Assembly: GCF_003399625.1 (NCBI RefSeq)
Contig: NZ_NBXA01000014.1
Location: 115,620 to 179,619, forward strand
Direction: 5' to 3'
DNA: 64,000 nucleotides
Origin: Subtercola boreus
GTDB taxonomy: Bacteria; Actinomycetota; Actinomycetes; Actinomycetales; Microbacteriaceae
The position numbers and the translations under genes were made by a program. The stretch's first letter is position 1; each line of letters begins with the position of its first letter. Of this stretch, positions 9,238 through 18,732 are shown piece by piece. Under the pieces are notes generated by a model. That model was not told the origin of the DNA and did not search any database. It was given only the letters and a program-made list of their open reading frames with translations.

Positions 9238-10476
9238 GTGGGTAGCGCGCTTCCGCTCGGCGATCCCGCGCCGCTCGACGGGCTGCTGCCACCGTCGGTC
9301 GTCGAGCTCAGCCACGACCATCCGTTCGGGGTGTACCTGCACGTACCGTTCTGCCGAGTGCGATGCGGGTACTGCGACTTCAACACCTACACCTCGAGTG
9401 AGCTGCGCGGGGTGAAGCAGGTCGACTACGCCGGCCAGGCCGTTCTCGAGGTCGGTCTCGCCGCGACGGTGCTGAAGAACTCGGGTGTGAGGGATCGCCC
9501 CGTCTCGACCGTCTTCTTCGGGGGCGGAACGCCGACCCTCCTGCCGAGTGCCCAGCTCATCCAGATGCTGCGTTCTGTCGACGACGCCTGGGGCCTGGCG
9601 CCGGGTGCCGAGGTCACGACAGAGGCGAACCCCGACTCGGTGGATGCCCGGTACCTCACCGAGCTCGCCGAAGCCGGGTTCACGCGCGTGAGCTTCGGCA
9701 TGCAGTCCGCCGTGCCGCACGTACTCAAGACCCTCGACCGCACCCACGACCCCGAGCGGGTGCCCGAAGTGGTGCGGTGGGCGCGTGACGCGGGGCTGCA
9801 GGTGAGCGTCGACCTCATCTACGGCACGCCCGGCGAGTCGCTCGGCGACTGGGAACGCTCGCTCGACTCGGCGCTGGCGATGGAGCCCGACCATCTCTCC
9901 GCCTATGCCCTGATCGTCGAACAGGGCACGAAGCTCGCCCGCCAGATCAAGTCGGGCGTCTATCCTGTGCCCGACGACGACCTCGAGGCCAACATGTACG
10001 AGCTGGCGGATGCCCGGCTCGCCTCGGCCGGCTACGACTGGTACGAGGTGAGCAACTGGGCGCGCTCCGGCCCCGACACTCCCGCGAGCGAGTTCCGTTC
10101 CCGCCACAACCTCGCCTACTGGCAGGGCCACGACTGGTGGGGAATCGGCCCCGGCGCGCACAGCCACATCGGCGGAACCCGCTGGTGGAATGTGAAGCAC
10201 CCCGCCGCCTACGCCGAACGCATCCTCGCCGGGCACTCTCCGGCCGCGGGGCGGGAGACGCCCGACGCCCGGTCGCGGGAGATCGAGCGCGTGCTGCTTC
10301 TGGCGCGCATCCGGTCCGGCCTGCCTATCGCGAGCCTCGCTCCGGATGCCCGCCAGCAGATCGCGAGCCTCATCGGCGACGGCCTCATCGACGGAAGAGC
10401 CGCCCTCCGCGGCTCAGTCGAACTGACGCTGCGGGGGCGGCTCCTGGCCGACGCTGTGGTGCGCCGGCTCACCTAG
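9238..10476 (+). CDS. hemW: Radical SAM heme chaperone HemW
   Basis: HemN-like radical SAM protein, 412 residues, now regarded as a heme chaperone rather than a coproporphyrinogen oxidase. The iron-sulfur cluster motif is CRVRCGYC (Cys39, Cys43, Cys46) preceded by LHVPF, and the GGGTP motif follows. The C-terminal HemN domain includes the SNWARSGPDTPASEFRSRHN region and GIGPGAHSH. The GTG start at 9238 lies 12 bases after the DUF1990 stop. The stop codon opens a 16-base tandem repeat. Confidence 0.92.
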   Translation: MGSALPLGDPAPLDGLLPPSVVELSHDHPFGVYLHVPFCRVRCGYCDFNTYTSSELRGVKQVDYAGQAVLEVGLAATVLKNSGVRDRPVSTVFFGGGTPTLLPSAQLIQMLRSVDDAWGLAPGAEVTTEANPDSVDARYLTELAEAGFTRVSFGMQSAVPHVLKTLDRTHDPERVPEVVRWARDAGLQVSVDLIYGTPGESLGDWERSLDSALAMEPDHLSAYALIVEQGTKLARQIKSGVYPVPDDDLEANMYELADARLASAGYDWYEVSNWARSGPDTPASEFRSRHNLAYWQGHDWWGIGPGAHSHIGGTRWWNVKHPAAYAERILAGHSPAAGRETPDARSREIERVLLLARIRSGLPIASLAPDARQQIASLIGDGLIDGRAALRGSVELTLRGRLLADAVVRRLT

Positions 10477-10521
10477 CTGCTGTGGCTAGCAGCTGCTGTG
10501 GCTGCCAGCTGCTGCGGCTAC
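10475..10521. repeat. 16-bp tandem repeat at the hemW stop
   Basis: Units starting AGCTGCTGTGGCT lie at 10475-10490 and 10491-10506, with a diverged 15-base third copy at 10507-10521. The block begins within the hemW TAG and runs into the stop codon of the convergent DUF4870 gene. Confidence 0.75.
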
Positions 10522-10922
10522 TTGATGAACTGGATCGCGCACCACTTCGGGTAGGTGTAGCCCTCACCCTTGTTGGCGGCGATCGCGGCGATGATCGCGA
10601 ACACGATGCTGATGATCCAGACCGCGATCACGATGACGGCGCCGATCAGCACGATCGTCAGGATGTAACCCACGATGTAGCCGATCAGGATGGTCAGCTG
10701 GAAGTTCAGGGCCGTCTTGGTGTGCTCGCGGATGAACTCGCCGCGATCCTTCAGCACCAGGTAGCCGATCAGCGCCGGGAGGAACCCGAAGATGATGCCG
10801 CCGACGTGGATGAGTGTCGACCAGAGGCGCTGGTCCTCCGGACGCATCGGCGCCACAGCCGGGTAGCCGGGAGACGCGGGCGGGGGAGTGGGCGGGCCGG
10901 CGGGAGGGAAGTCGTTCGACAT
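10518..10922 (-). CDS. DUF4870 membrane protein
   Basis: A 134-residue membrane protein. A Pro-rich cytosolic N-terminus (about 25 residues) is followed by the DUF4870 core, with three to four hydrophobic helices: IHVGGIIFGFLPALIGYLVL, then a charged KDRGEFIREHTKTALNFQ loop typical of the family, and two further segments. The function is unknown. It is one of two adjacent paralogues of identical length on the same strand, 54 bases apart. Confidence 0.82.
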   Translation of the reverse strand: MSNDFPPAGPPTPPPASPGYPAVAPMRPEDQRLWSTLIHVGGIIFGFLPALIGYLVLKDRGEFIREHTKTALNFQLTILIGYIVGYILTIVLIGAVIVIAVWIISIVFAIIAAIAANKGEGYTYPKWCAIQFIK

Positions 10923-10976
10923 GGGTGATGCCTTTCGTTGGCGGACATTCGGGAACGTCCGGTCAGGGGAGGGGTG

Positions 10977-11381
10977 TTATCTGATCCAGCGGTAGTTGAT
11001 GGGGTAGCGGTAGCTGCCGCCGCCGTTCACCCGCATCCCGCCGATGATGGCGAAGACCAGGTTGACGATGACGACGGCCCAGGTGACGAGGCCGATGAGG
11101 AGGCCGAGGATCCCGCCCACGAACGGGATGAAGCCGAGGATGGTCGCCAGCACGTTCAGCACGATGATCGCTGCCGTGACATTGATCGTCCAGTTGAGCG
11201 CTTCCGTGCTCTCCTGCCGAACCTGGCGTCCCCGGTCCTTGAAGACGAGATGGATGACCAGTGCGGGCACGAGCGGGATGATGTTGCCGAAATGGGAGAG
11301 ACTCGCCCAGAGCTTGTCGTCTTCAGCAGACAGCGGGGCTGCGGGCTGCGGGGCAGGCGGGGATGCAGTCGGATCGGACAC
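10977..11381 (-). CDS. DUF4870 membrane protein (paralogue)
   Basis: A 134-residue paralogue of the next gene downstream. It shares the layout: Pro/Ala-rich N-terminus, LSHFGNIIPLVPALVIHLVFKD, the charged segment RQVRQESTEALNW, two more hydrophobic helices, and a YRYPINYRWIR tail matching YTYPKWCAIQFIK in its partner. The pair probably forms a two-gene operon from tandem duplication. It is divergent from hrcA. No function is assigned. Confidence 0.82.
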   Translation of the reverse strand: MSDPTASPPAPQPAAPLSAEDDKLWASLSHFGNIIPLVPALVIHLVFKDRGRQVRQESTEALNWTINVTAAIIVLNVLATILGFIPFVGGILGLLIGLVTWAVVIVNLVFAIIGGMRVNGGGSYRYPINYRWIR

Positions 11382-11494
11382 CGGGATCTCCTAACTGGAC
11401 ACGGATACCCACAAGATAGCGGCAGCCGCCACACGGGGCAATGATTTTTGCTCAGCGTGTCGCGGTCAGGGATGCCTCGCCCATCCCAGCGTTA

Positions 11495-11526
11495 TATAAT
11501 TGGCACTCTGATCACGGGAGTGCTAA
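11495..11526 (+). promoter_or_regulatory. hrcA promoter with CIRCE operator
   Basis: The -10 is a perfect TATAAT at 11495-11500. It abuts a CIRCE element at 11500-11526, TTGGCACTC - 9 bases - GAGTGCTAA, with one change from the consensus left arm TTAGCACTC. HrcA bound here would cover the -10 and the transcription start, giving heat-shock autoregulation of hrcA-dnaJ. No convincing -35 was seen. Confidence 0.92.
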
Positions 11527-11549
11527 GCCGGTCGAGGAAGGTGGGCGTC

Positions 11550-12572
11550 ATGGTCTCCGAACGCAGCCTCGAAGTTCTGCGCGTCATCGTGCACGACTAC
11601 GTCGAGTCGCGCGAACCGGTCGGATCGAAGTCGATCGTCGACCGCCACTCGTTCGGAGTCTCTGCAGCGACCATCCGCAACGACATGGCCCTCCTCGAGG
11701 AGGAGGAGCTGATCACCGCTCCCCACACCTCCTCGGGGCGCATCCCGACCGACAAGGGTTACCGGCTCTTCGTCGACCACCTGTCGGATCTGAAGCCCCT
11801 GACCGCCGCCCAGCGCCAGGCGATCGAGACGTTCCTCGGATCATCCGTCGACCTCGACGATGTGCTCGCCCGCACCGTGCGTCTGCTCTCGCAGCTCACC
11901 CAGCAGGTCGCGATGGTGCAGTACCCGTCGCTGTCGACCGCGAAGGTGCGGCACATCGAGGTGGTCGCCCTCACCCCGTTCCGTCTCCTGACGGTGGTCA
12001 TCACCGACAGCGGGCACGTCGAACAGCGCATCGTCGAGGTGTCGACGGAGGTCGACGACGACTTCCTGGCCGAACTCCGAACGAGAGCCAACGCCTCGGC
12101 GTCCGGCCTGGGTCTCGACGCCGCCGCGGCGCGGCTCGCCGAGTTCAGCGACCAGTTCGTGCCCGCGCGACAGGCCGCCGTTGCCGCCGTCAGCCGGGCG
12201 CTGATCGAGCAGGTCACCGCGAACCGGCAGGAGAAGCTCATCATCGCCGGGGCCGCGAACCTCGTGCGCACGGAGGGCGACTTCGCCGGCAGCATCCTCC
12301 CCGTGCTCGAGGCGGTCGAGGAGCAGGTGGTGCTCCTCCGCCTGTTCAGTGAGATGCAGGCCGACCAGCACGGCATGTCCGTGCGGATCGGCCGCGAGAA
12401 CGCGTCGTTCGGCCTGGCCGAGACCTCGGTGCTCGCGAGCGGCTACAGCGGCGCCGGTTCGGCGGTTGCCCGGCTGGGCGTGCTCGGCCCGACCCGCATG
12501 GACTACTCCACGAACATCCAGGCCGTGCGGGCAGTCGCCCGGTACCTCTCGAAGAGCCTGGGCGAGAACTAG
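11550..12572 (+). CDS. hrcA: Heat-inducible transcription repressor HrcA
   Basis: Dimeric repressor that binds CIRCE operators and is stabilised by GroEL; 340 residues. The N-terminal winged-helix domain carries EPVGSKSIVDRHSFGVSAATIRND. The GAF-like middle and inserted dimerisation domains follow, with the conserved tail YSTNIQAVRAVARYL. An open frame extends upstream to 11448 through the promoter and operator, so that part is excluded. ATG 11550 has GAGGAAG at 11534-11540. dnaJ follows 57 bases downstream, the common actinobacterial hrcA-dnaJ2 arrangement. Confidence 0.96.
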   Translation: MVSERSLEVLRVIVHDYVESREPVGSKSIVDRHSFGVSAATIRNDMALLEEEELITAPHTSSGRIPTDKGYRLFVDHLSDLKPLTAAQRQAIETFLGSSVDLDDVLARTVRLLSQLTQQVAMVQYPSLSTAKVRHIEVVALTPFRLLTVVITDSGHVEQRIVEVSTEVDDDFLAELRTRANASASGLGLDAAAARLAEFSDQFVPARQAAVAAVSRALIEQVTANRQEKLIIAGAANLVRTEGDFAGSILPVLEAVEEQVVLLRLFSEMQADQHGMSVRIGRENASFGLAETSVLASGYSGAGSAVARLGVLGPTRMDYSTNIQAVRAVARYLSKSLGEN

Positions 12573-12629
12573 CGCCCGCGCCCCTCCCGACTCTTCACCT
12601 CCACTCACCAAACAAAGGAGAAGCCCTTC

Positions 12630-13748
12630 GTGGCTGACCACTACGACGTTCTCGGTGTCGAACGCACCGCTACCCCCGATGAGATCAAGAAGGCCTACCG
12701 CAGGCTCGCGCGCGAGCTGCACCCCGACGTGAACTCGGCTCCGGATGCCGAGGAGCGCTTCAAGGCGGTGACCCACGCCTATGACGTGCTGAGCGATCCC
12801 GGGCAGCGCCAGAGCTACGATCGCGGGCCGCAGGCCGGCTTCGGGGGAGGTGGCGGCGGAGCCCAGGGATTCGGCGGCTTCGGTGACATCTTCGAGACAT
12901 TCTTCGGCGGACAGCAGGGTGGACAGCGCGGCCCCCGCTCGCGCGCCGAACGCGGACAGGACGCGCTGCTGCGCGTGGAGGTCGACCTCAGCGAGGTCAT
13001 CTTCGGCACGCACCGCGACCTCGAGGTCGACACCGCGATCCTCTGCGAGACGTGTGGGGGATCCTGTGCCCAGCCGGGCACCCACGAGGTGACCTGCGAC
13101 ATCTGCCACGGCACGGGCCAGATCTCCCGCACGGTGCGTTCGCTCCTCGGCAATGTCATGACGAGTTCGCCCTGCGGCACCTGCCGCGGCTACGGCACGA
13201 TCATCCCCGCCCCCTGCGTCACCTGCCAGGGTCAGGGCCGGATCCGCGCCCGTCGCACCATCCCGGTCGACATCCCCGCCGGCGTCGACACCGGTCTTCG
13301 CCTGCAGATGCCCGCCCAGGGCGAGGTGGGCCCGGCCGGCGGGCCGCAGGGCGACCTCTACCTCGAGGTGAAGGTGCGCCACCACGACATCTTCAGCCGG
13401 AACGGCGACGACCTGCTCTGCACCCTCGAGGTGCAGATGTGGGATGCCGTTCTCGGCACGATGACCACCCTGAAGGCGCTCGACGGCGACGTCGAGGTCG
13501 AGGTGAAGCCGGGCATCCAGAGCTCAGAGGTGCTGACGATCAAGTCGCGCGGCGTGACGAAGCTCCGGGGCGGCGGTCGAGGGGATCTCAAGATCGGCAT
13601 CCAGGTCGTCACACCGACCAAGCTCGACCACAAGCAGAAGGAGCTGATGAAGCAGCTCGCCTCGGCGCACAAGTACCCGGCGCCGTCGCTCGGGCAGTTC
13701 CAGCAGGGCCTGTTCTCGAAGCTCCGCGACCGTTTCATGAACGCCTGA
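12630..13748 (+). CDS. dnaJ: Chaperone DnaJ
   Basis: Hsp40 co-chaperone of DnaK, 372 residues. Domain order is J domain with HPD at residues 31-33, Gly/Phe-rich linker (about 70-100), four zinc-binding CxxC motifs (CETC, CDIC, CGTC, CVTC) and the C-terminal substrate-binding domain. It resembles the DnaJ2 type paired with hrcA, not the copy found in dnaK-grpE-dnaJ operons; that is inferred from context. The GTG start at 12630 is preceded by AAAGGAGAAG. It is probably under CIRCE control with hrcA. Confidence 0.95.
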   Translation: MADHYDVLGVERTATPDEIKKAYRRLARELHPDVNSAPDAEERFKAVTHAYDVLSDPGQRQSYDRGPQAGFGGGGGGAQGFGGFGDIFETFFGGQQGGQRGPRSRAERGQDALLRVEVDLSEVIFGTHRDLEVDTAILCETCGGSCAQPGTHEVTCDICHGTGQISRTVRSLLGNVMTSSPCGTCRGYGTIIPAPCVTCQGQGRIRARRTIPVDIPAGVDTGLRLQMPAQGEVGPAGGPQGDLYLEVKVRHHDIFSRNGDDLLCTLEVQMWDAVLGTMTTLKALDGDVEVEVKPGIQSSEVLTIKSRGVTKLRGGGRGDLKIGIQVVTPTKLDHKQKELMKQLASAHKYPAPSLGQFQQGLFSKLRDRFMNA

Positions 13749-13785
13749 GCGCGCGGATGACGGCACAACACGGGAGCGCGCGAGC

Positions 13786-14547
13786 ATGAGTTCGCTCTTC
13801 ATCCGCGAAGACCTCGCGTCGATCCCGCACGAGGTGCGCGACGTCGTCTCGTTGCACGGCGAGGAGCAGAAGCACGCCGTCACGGTGAACCGCATCCGGG
13901 TCGGCGAGGCCACGTCGATCGGCGACGGCCGGGGCCTCGTCGTGAGCGGGCCGGTCATCGCCGTGTCGGGTTCTGTGCTGAGCATCGCCGTCACCGATGT
14001 CGGGCAGGTCGAGAAGGCGCCGCATCGCATCCATCTCGTGCAGGCGCTTGCAAAGGGCGACAGGGACGAGCTGGCCGTGCAGGCGGCGACCGAGCTCGGT
14101 GTCGCGCGGGTCTCGCCGTGGGCGGCGGAGCGCTCGGTGTCGCGGTGGGTGGGGCCGAAGATCGCCAAGGGACTGGATCGCTGGCGCACCATTGTGCGGG
14201 AGGCCACGAAGCAGTCGATCCAGGCCTGGGTGCCGGAGGTCGGTGAGCTGACGTCGACGAAAGACCTGGTGGCGCTGGCGCGAGGCTCACGGATGCTCGT
14301 GCTCGACCCGACCGCGGAGCTCTCCCTGACCGCGGTCGACCTCGGAGACGGAGGCGAGCCGGGTGGTGCAGGCGCCGACCTCGTTCTCGTCGTCGGACCG
14401 GAGGGCGGGATCTCGCCCGGCGAACTCGAAGCGCTTCAGGCGGCCGGTGCGACCCGTGTGAAGCTCGGAACGGGCATCCTCCGCACCTCCACTGCAGGTC
14501 CCGTGGCGATTGCCGTGCTGAACGTGCGGTTCGGTACCTGGAGCTGA
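13786..14547 (+). CDS. rsmE: 16S rRNA m3U1498 methyltransferase RsmE
   Basis: SPOUT-class methyltransferase of 253 residues that methylates U1498 of 16S rRNA. The N-terminal PUA-like domain includes HGEEQKHAVTVNRIRVGE. The C-terminal knotted domain has LVVGPEGGISPGELEAL and KLGTGILRTSTAGPVAI, the SAM-binding trefoil motifs. It starts 37 bases after dnaJ, so it is likely in the hrcA operon, as in many actinobacteria. Confidence 0.93.
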   Translation: MSSLFIREDLASIPHEVRDVVSLHGEEQKHAVTVNRIRVGEATSIGDGRGLVVSGPVIAVSGSVLSIAVTDVGQVEKAPHRIHLVQALAKGDRDELAVQAATELGVARVSPWAAERSVSRWVGPKIAKGLDRWRTIVREATKQSIQAWVPEVGELTSTKDLVALARGSRMLVLDPTAELSLTAVDLGDGGEPGGAGADLVLVVGPEGGISPGELEALQAAGATRVKLGTGILRTSTAGPVAIAVLNVRFGTWS

Positions 14548-14615
14548 CGGCCTGCTCCTGCGGGATCGCGCTACGCCCACAGCAGAAGGCCCGGCCCGCT
14601 GTCAGGGGCTCCGCT

Positions 14616-14621
14616 TAAGAT
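14616..14621 (+). promoter_or_regulatory. -10 element of a predicted leaderless HIT-operon transcript
   Basis: TAAGAT ends 6 bases before the ATG at 14628, with no Shine-Dalgarno between. It would start the HIT-phoH-ybeY-CorC-era transcript at or next to the ATG. Confidence 0.6.
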
Positions 14622-14627
14622 GAGGGC

Positions 14628-14987
14628 ATGCCAGATCTCGTAGAACCGTCGATCTTCACCCGCATCGTGCGGAGGGAGATCCCGGCGACCATCCTCGCCG
14701 AGACCGAGCGGGTGATCGCCTTCGTCGATGTCGCACCGAAGGCCCCCGTGCACATCCTCGTCGTGCCGAAGACCGAGCAGTACGCGAACGTCGTCGAGCT
14801 CGCTGCGGGCGACCCGGGGCTCCTCGCCGAGGTCGTCGAGCTGGCGAACCAGCTGGCCGCCGAGCACTCCGACGGCGACTTCCGGCTCGTCTTCAACACC
14901 GGTGCCGGCGCGGGCCAGACCGTTTTCCACGTACACGCCCACGTTCTGTCGGGCAACCTCCAGGAAGGTTCACTTGCCTCGTTCTGA
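14628..14987 (+). CDS. HIT family nucleotide-binding protein
   Basis: Histidine-triad hydrolase or transferase acting on nucleoside phosphoramidates, 119 residues, HINT-like. The triad HVHAH covers residues 101-105 (His101, His103, His105), followed by VLSG. The N-terminal FTRIVRREIPATILAETERVIAF is characteristic. Its last 14 bases overlap the start of phoH. The physiological substrate is not predictable. Confidence 0.92.
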   Translation: MPDLVEPSIFTRIVRREIPATILAETERVIAFVDVAPKAPVHILVVPKTEQYANVVELAAGDPGLLAEVVELANQLAAEHSDGDFRLVFNTGAGAGQTVFHVHAHVLSGNLQEGSLASF

Positions 14988-15999
14988 GAACAGCACCACG
15001 ACGTCCGACGCCGTCATCCAGGTCGACGGGCTCGCCATGGTGCGCCTGCTCGGCCCCCAGGACAGGCTGGTCACGCTGGTCGAGAAGCAGTACCCGTCGG
15101 TGAGCATCCACGTGCGGGGCAACCAGATCACCCTGCAGGGGCCGAACGGCGACGTCGAGGCCGCGCGCCGGCTGGTCGATGAGTTGGTCGAGATGGTGCG
15201 GAACGGCAACGAAGAACTGACCGAGATCGAGGTGACCGCTTCGGCGCGCATGCTCGACACGGGCAGTTCGGTGTCGCCGTCGGCTGCGCTCGGCGAGCCG
15301 ATCGTCTCGAGCCGCGGCAAGACCGTGCGTGCGAAGACGCTCGGCCAGAAGAAGTATGTCGATGCGATCGATGAGAACACCATCGTCTTCGGCATCGGTC
15401 CGGCGGGAACCGGCAAGACCTACCTGGCGATGGCCAAGGCGGTGCAGGCCCTGCAGCGCAAGGAGGTCAACCGCATCATCCTGACCCGTCCGGCGGTCGA
15501 GGCCGGCGAACGGCTCGGCTACCTGCCCGGTTCCCTGACCGACAAGATCGATCCCTACCTCCGGCCACTCTTCGATGCGCTGAACGAGATGCTGGATCCC
15601 GAGATCGTGCCGAAGCTGCTTGCGACGGGCACGATCGAGGTTGCGCCGCTGGCCTACATGCGCGGGCGCACCCTCAACGACTCGTTCATCGTGCTCGACG
15701 AAGCGCAGAACACGACGCCCGAGCAGATGAAGATGTTCCTCACCCGCCTCGGCTTCGGCTCCCGGATGGTCGTCACCGGCGACATCACGCAGATCGACCT
15801 GCCGCTCGGAACGAGTGGGCTGCAGGTCGTCCGCGGCGTGCTCGACGGGATCGAGGACATCCACTTCGCTACGCTGACGAGTGAAGACGTCGTGCGGCAC
15901 ACGCTGGTGGGCCAGATCGTCGACGCCTACACGAAGTACGACCAGATCCAGTTGGCCAAACGAGACAGCGCCGCAGCCCGGCGAGGAGAACGCGCATGA
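14974..15999 (+). CDS. phoH: PhoH family ATPase
   Basis: PhoH-like NTPase of 341 residues. An N-terminal KH-like region is followed by the P-loop GPAGTGKT (residues 142-149), [16 protein letters not shown] and a Walker B in [21 protein letters not shown]. It sits in the conserved phoH-ybeY-CBS-era block, so a role in RNA metabolism is inferred. The start is TTG 14974, inside the HIT gene, with AGGAAGG at 14962-14968. The open frame continues upstream to 14728, but that part is the HIT gene read out of frame. Confidence 0.9.
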   Translation: MPRSENSTTTSDAVIQVDGLAMVRLLGPQDRLVTLVEKQYPSVSIHVRGNQITLQGPNGDVEAARRLVDELVEMVRNGNEELTEIEVTASARMLDTGSSVSPSAALGEPIVSSRGKTVRAKTLGQKKYVDAIDENTIVFGIGPAGTGKTYLAMAKAVQALQRKEVNRIILTRPAVEAGERLGYLPGSLTDKIDPYLRPLFDALNEMLDPEIVPKLLATGTIEVAPLAYMRGRTLNDSFIVLDEAQNTTPEQMKMFLTRLGFGSRMVVTGDITQIDLPLGTSGLQVVRGVLDGIEDIHFATLTSEDVVRHTLVGQIVDAYTKYDQIQLAKRDSAAARRGERA

Positions 16000-16463
16000 G
16001 CATCGAAGTGAACAACGAGTCGTCGATCCCGGTCGACGAGAACGCGTTGTTGCGGTTGTCGACGTATGCGCTCGAGCAGATGCACGTGCATCCCGATGCG
16101 GAACTGGCGATCGTCCTGGTCGACGAGGCCGCGATGGAACAGCTGCACGTGCAGTGGATGGACGAACCCGGCCCCACCGACGTGCTGAGCTTCCCGATGG
16201 ACGAACTGCGGCCCGGCACCGAAGACGCGCCCACCCCCGCCGGGCTCCTCGGCGACGTCGTGCTCTGCCCGCAGGTCGCGGAGGGCCAGGCCCAGACCGC
16301 CGGGCATTCGACCCTCGAGGAACTGCTGCTGCTGACGACCCACGGCATCCTGCATCTGCTCGGCTTCGACCACGCAGAACCCGACGAAGAGAAGGAGATG
16401 TTCGGAATCCAGGGCGACATCCTCGTCGGATTCGCTCTGAAGGAGCGCCGCCGCCGCGCATGA
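15996..16463 (+). CDS. ybeY: rRNA maturation RNase YbeY
   Basis: Zinc-dependent single-strand endoribonuclease for 16S rRNA 3' processing and ribosome quality control; 155 residues. The metal site is [11 protein letters not shown] (His116, His120, His126). The TDVLSFP motif precedes it. It overlaps the phoH stop by four bases (ATGA) and is itself overlapped by the next gene in the same way, indicating translational coupling. Confidence 0.95.
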   Translation: MSIEVNNESSIPVDENALLRLSTYALEQMHVHPDAELAIVLVDEAAMEQLHVQWMDEPGPTDVLSFPMDELRPGTEDAPTPAGLLGDVVLCPQVAEGQAQTAGHSTLEELLLLTTHGILHLLGFDHAEPDEEKEMFGIQGDILVGFALKERRRRA

Positions 16464-17782
16464 CCACTCTTCCCTCCGTCGGACCGTTCATCGCCATCGC
16501 CCTGGCGCTGGTGGCTCTCGGCGGCTTCTTCGCCTCGGCCGACGCGGCGATGGCGTCGCTCTCACGGGCCGACATCCTCGACCTCGCCGAGAAGGCGCGC
16601 GCCAAACGGTCGATCCGGGCGATCGCCGAAGACACCGGCGCGCACATCAACGTCGTCAACTTCGTACGGGTGGTGGCCGAGACCTCGGCAGCCGTGCTCG
16701 TCACCATCGCCCTCTCGGCGACCTTCGAACAGATCTGGGTCGTGCTGCTTCTCGCCATCCTGATCATGACCGGGGTGTCGTTCGTGCTGGTCGGATCGAG
16801 TCCGCGGAGCGTCGGCCGGGTGCACGCCCGGGGAGTGCTGATCGTGAGCGCCCTGCCCGTCCACCTCCTGCGGGTGCTGCTCGGGCCGGTCGCGAACGCG
16901 CTGGTGCTGATCGGCAACCGCGTCACGCCGGGTCGCGTGCGCTCCGCGTCGTTCTCGTCGGAGGAGCAGCTGCTCAGCATGGTCGACGAGGCCACCGAGC
17001 TCGATGTGCTCGAAGAAGACGATCGCGAGCTCATCCACTCGATCATCGAATTCAATGACACGGTCGTTCGCGAGGTGATGCTTCCCCGCACCGACATGGT
17101 GACGGTCGAGCACGATGCCTCCGTCGGGCAGAGCATGGGCCTCTTCCTCAGCCGCGGGGTGAGCCGGATGCCCGTGGTGCAGGGCAGCGTCGACGAGATC
17201 ATCGGCGTGCTGTACCTCCGCGACGCCGCGCGACTGACCTACGAGAAGCCGAAGCAGGTCGACGTCGTCACCGCCGACAGCCTGGCGAGGCCCGCTCTCT
17301 TCATCCCGGAGTCGAAGAAGGTCGATGACACGCTCAGGCAGATGCAGCTCGAGTCGAACCACCTCGCCATGGTCGTCGACGAGTACGGCGGAATCGCCGG
17401 TCTCGTCACCATGGAGGATCTCATCGAAGAGCTCGTCGGTGACATCTCCGACGAGTACGACCGCGAGAACGTCGAGGTCGAGGAGCTCGCCTTCGGCGAG
17501 TACCGTGTCAGTGCGAGGCTCGCCGTCGACGAACTCGGCGAACTCTTCGGCCTCGAACTCGACGACGACGACGTGGACTCCGTCGGCGGCCTCCTCGGCA
17601 AGGCCCTCGGGCGGCTGCCCGTACCCGGGTCCGTCGCACACGTCGCCGGGCTCACCCTCACCGCAGAACGCACCGATCGCCGTCGGCGCATCAGCACTGT
17701 GCTCGTCACCCGCGACGCCGACTCCCCGGCCGCCACCCCCCTTCCGCTCTCGCCCCTCACCACCGAAAAGGACCCCCGATGA
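16460..17782 (+). CDS. Hemolysin/CorC-family membrane protein with CBS domains
   Basis: A 440-residue CNNM/CorC-type protein. The N-terminal DUF21 membrane domain has three to four hydrophobic segments (about residues 5-160). A tandem CBS pair follows (about 205-330, with [10 protein letters not shown] and [21 protein letters not shown]), then the CorC/HlyC C-terminal domain. Related proteins are implicated in Mg2+/Co2+ transport; the 'hemolysin' label is historical. It starts at ATG 16460 overlapping ybeY, and its end overlaps era by four bases. Confidence 0.9.
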   Translation: MTTLPSVGPFIAIALALVALGGFFASADAAMASLSRADILDLAEKARAKRSIRAIAEDTGAHINVVNFVRVVAETSAAVLVTIALSATFEQIWVVLLLAILIMTGVSFVLVGSSPRSVGRVHARGVLIVSALPVHLLRVLLGPVANALVLIGNRVTPGRVRSASFSSEEQLLSMVDEATELDVLEEDDRELIHSIIEFNDTVVREVMLPRTDMVTVEHDASVGQSMGLFLSRGVSRMPVVQGSVDEIIGVLYLRDAARLTYEKPKQVDVVTADSLARPALFIPESKKVDDTLRQMQLESNHLAMVVDEYGGIAGLVTMEDLIEELVGDISDEYDRENVEVEELAFGEYRVSARLAVDELGELFGLELDDDDVDSVGGLLGKALGRLPVPGSVAHVAGLTLTAERTDRRRRISTVLVTRDADSPAATPLPLSPLTTEKDPR

Positions 17783-18693
17783 TCGGCTCCGACATCGTCA
17801 CAGACCCCGACTTCCGCGCAGGGTTCGTCTCCTTCGTCGGGAGGCCGAACGTCGGCAAGTCGACCCTCACCAACGCGCTCGTGGGTGAGAAGATCGCCAT
17901 CACCTCGTCGAAGCCGCAGACGACCCGCCGCGCCATCCGGGGCGTCGTGCACCGGCCCGACGGCCAGCTGATCCTGGTCGACACCCCCGGCATGCACCGT
18001 CCGCGAACGCTTCTCGGTGAGCGGCTGAACGCCGTCGTGCAGTCGACTCTCGGAGACGTGGATGTGATCGGCTTCTGCGTCCCCGCCGACGAGAAGCTGG
18101 GTCCGGGCGACCGGTTCATCAACGAGCAGCTCGATGCCTTCCCGAAGGCGAAGAAGGTGGCGATCGTCACCAAGATCGATGCAGCATCCCGCCCGGCCGT
18201 CGCCGAGCAGCTGCTGGCCATCTCAGAGCTCCGCCCGTGGGAGGCGATCATCCCCATCTCCTCGACCAGCAATCTGCAGCTCGACATCCTCACCGCCGAA
18301 CTGATCAAGCTGCTGCCGCGCTCAGCCAAGCTGTACCCCGACGACCAGACCAGCGACGAGGGTCTCGAGGCGCGCGTCTCCGAGCTGATCCGCGAGGCGG
18401 CGCTCGAAGGAGTTCAGGATGAACTCCCGCACTCGATCGCCGTCACGATCGACGACATGATCGAGCGTGACGACCGCGAACTCATCGAGATCTACGCAAA
18501 CCTCTTCGTCGAGCGCGACAGCCAGAAGGGCATCATCATCGGCAAGTCGGGTTCGCGGCTCGGAGAGGTCGGGGCCCGCGCCCGGGCATCCATCGAACCG
18601 CTGGTCGGCAAGCAGGTCTTCCTGAGCATCCGCGTCAAGGTGGCCAAGGAGTGGCAACGGGACGCCAAGCAGCTGGGCAGGCTCGGATTCTGA
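17779..18693 (+). CDS. era: GTPase Era
   Basis: Essential GTPase in 30S assembly, 304 residues. The G domain has GRPNVGKST (near residues 15-23), DTPGMHRPR and TKID. The C-terminal KH domain includes GKSGSRLGEVGARARASIEPL and ends with KEWQRDAKQLGRLGF. It is the last gene of the HIT-phoH-ybeY-CorC-era run, functionally matched with ybeY in 16S rRNA maturation. Confidence 0.97.
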   Translation: MIGSDIVTDPDFRAGFVSFVGRPNVGKSTLTNALVGEKIAITSSKPQTTRRAIRGVVHRPDGQLILVDTPGMHRPRTLLGERLNAVVQSTLGDVDVIGFCVPADEKLGPGDRFINEQLDAFPKAKKVAIVTKIDAASRPAVAEQLLAISELRPWEAIIPISSTSNLQLDILTAELIKLLPRSAKLYPDDQTSDEGLEARVSELIREAALEGVQDELPHSIAVTIDDMIERDDRELIEIYANLFVERDSQKGIIIGKSGSRLGEVGARARASIEPLVGKQVFLSIRVKVAKEWQRDAKQLGRLGF

Positions 18694-18732
18694 CGTGGTG
18701 GGCTCCCGGCGCGGCACGCGACCATTGACCGC

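Noticed and set aside
8398..10236. Minus-strand open frame of 612 codons
   Set aside because: It spans the ends of three real plus-strand genes (lepA, DUF1990, hemW) and has no recognisable fold.
14893..17202. Minus-strand open frame of 769 codons
   Set aside because: It is antisense to phoH, ybeY and the CorC-like gene, which all carry clear catalytic motifs. Long antisense frames are expected at this GC content, and its composition is Arg/Ser-rich without domains.
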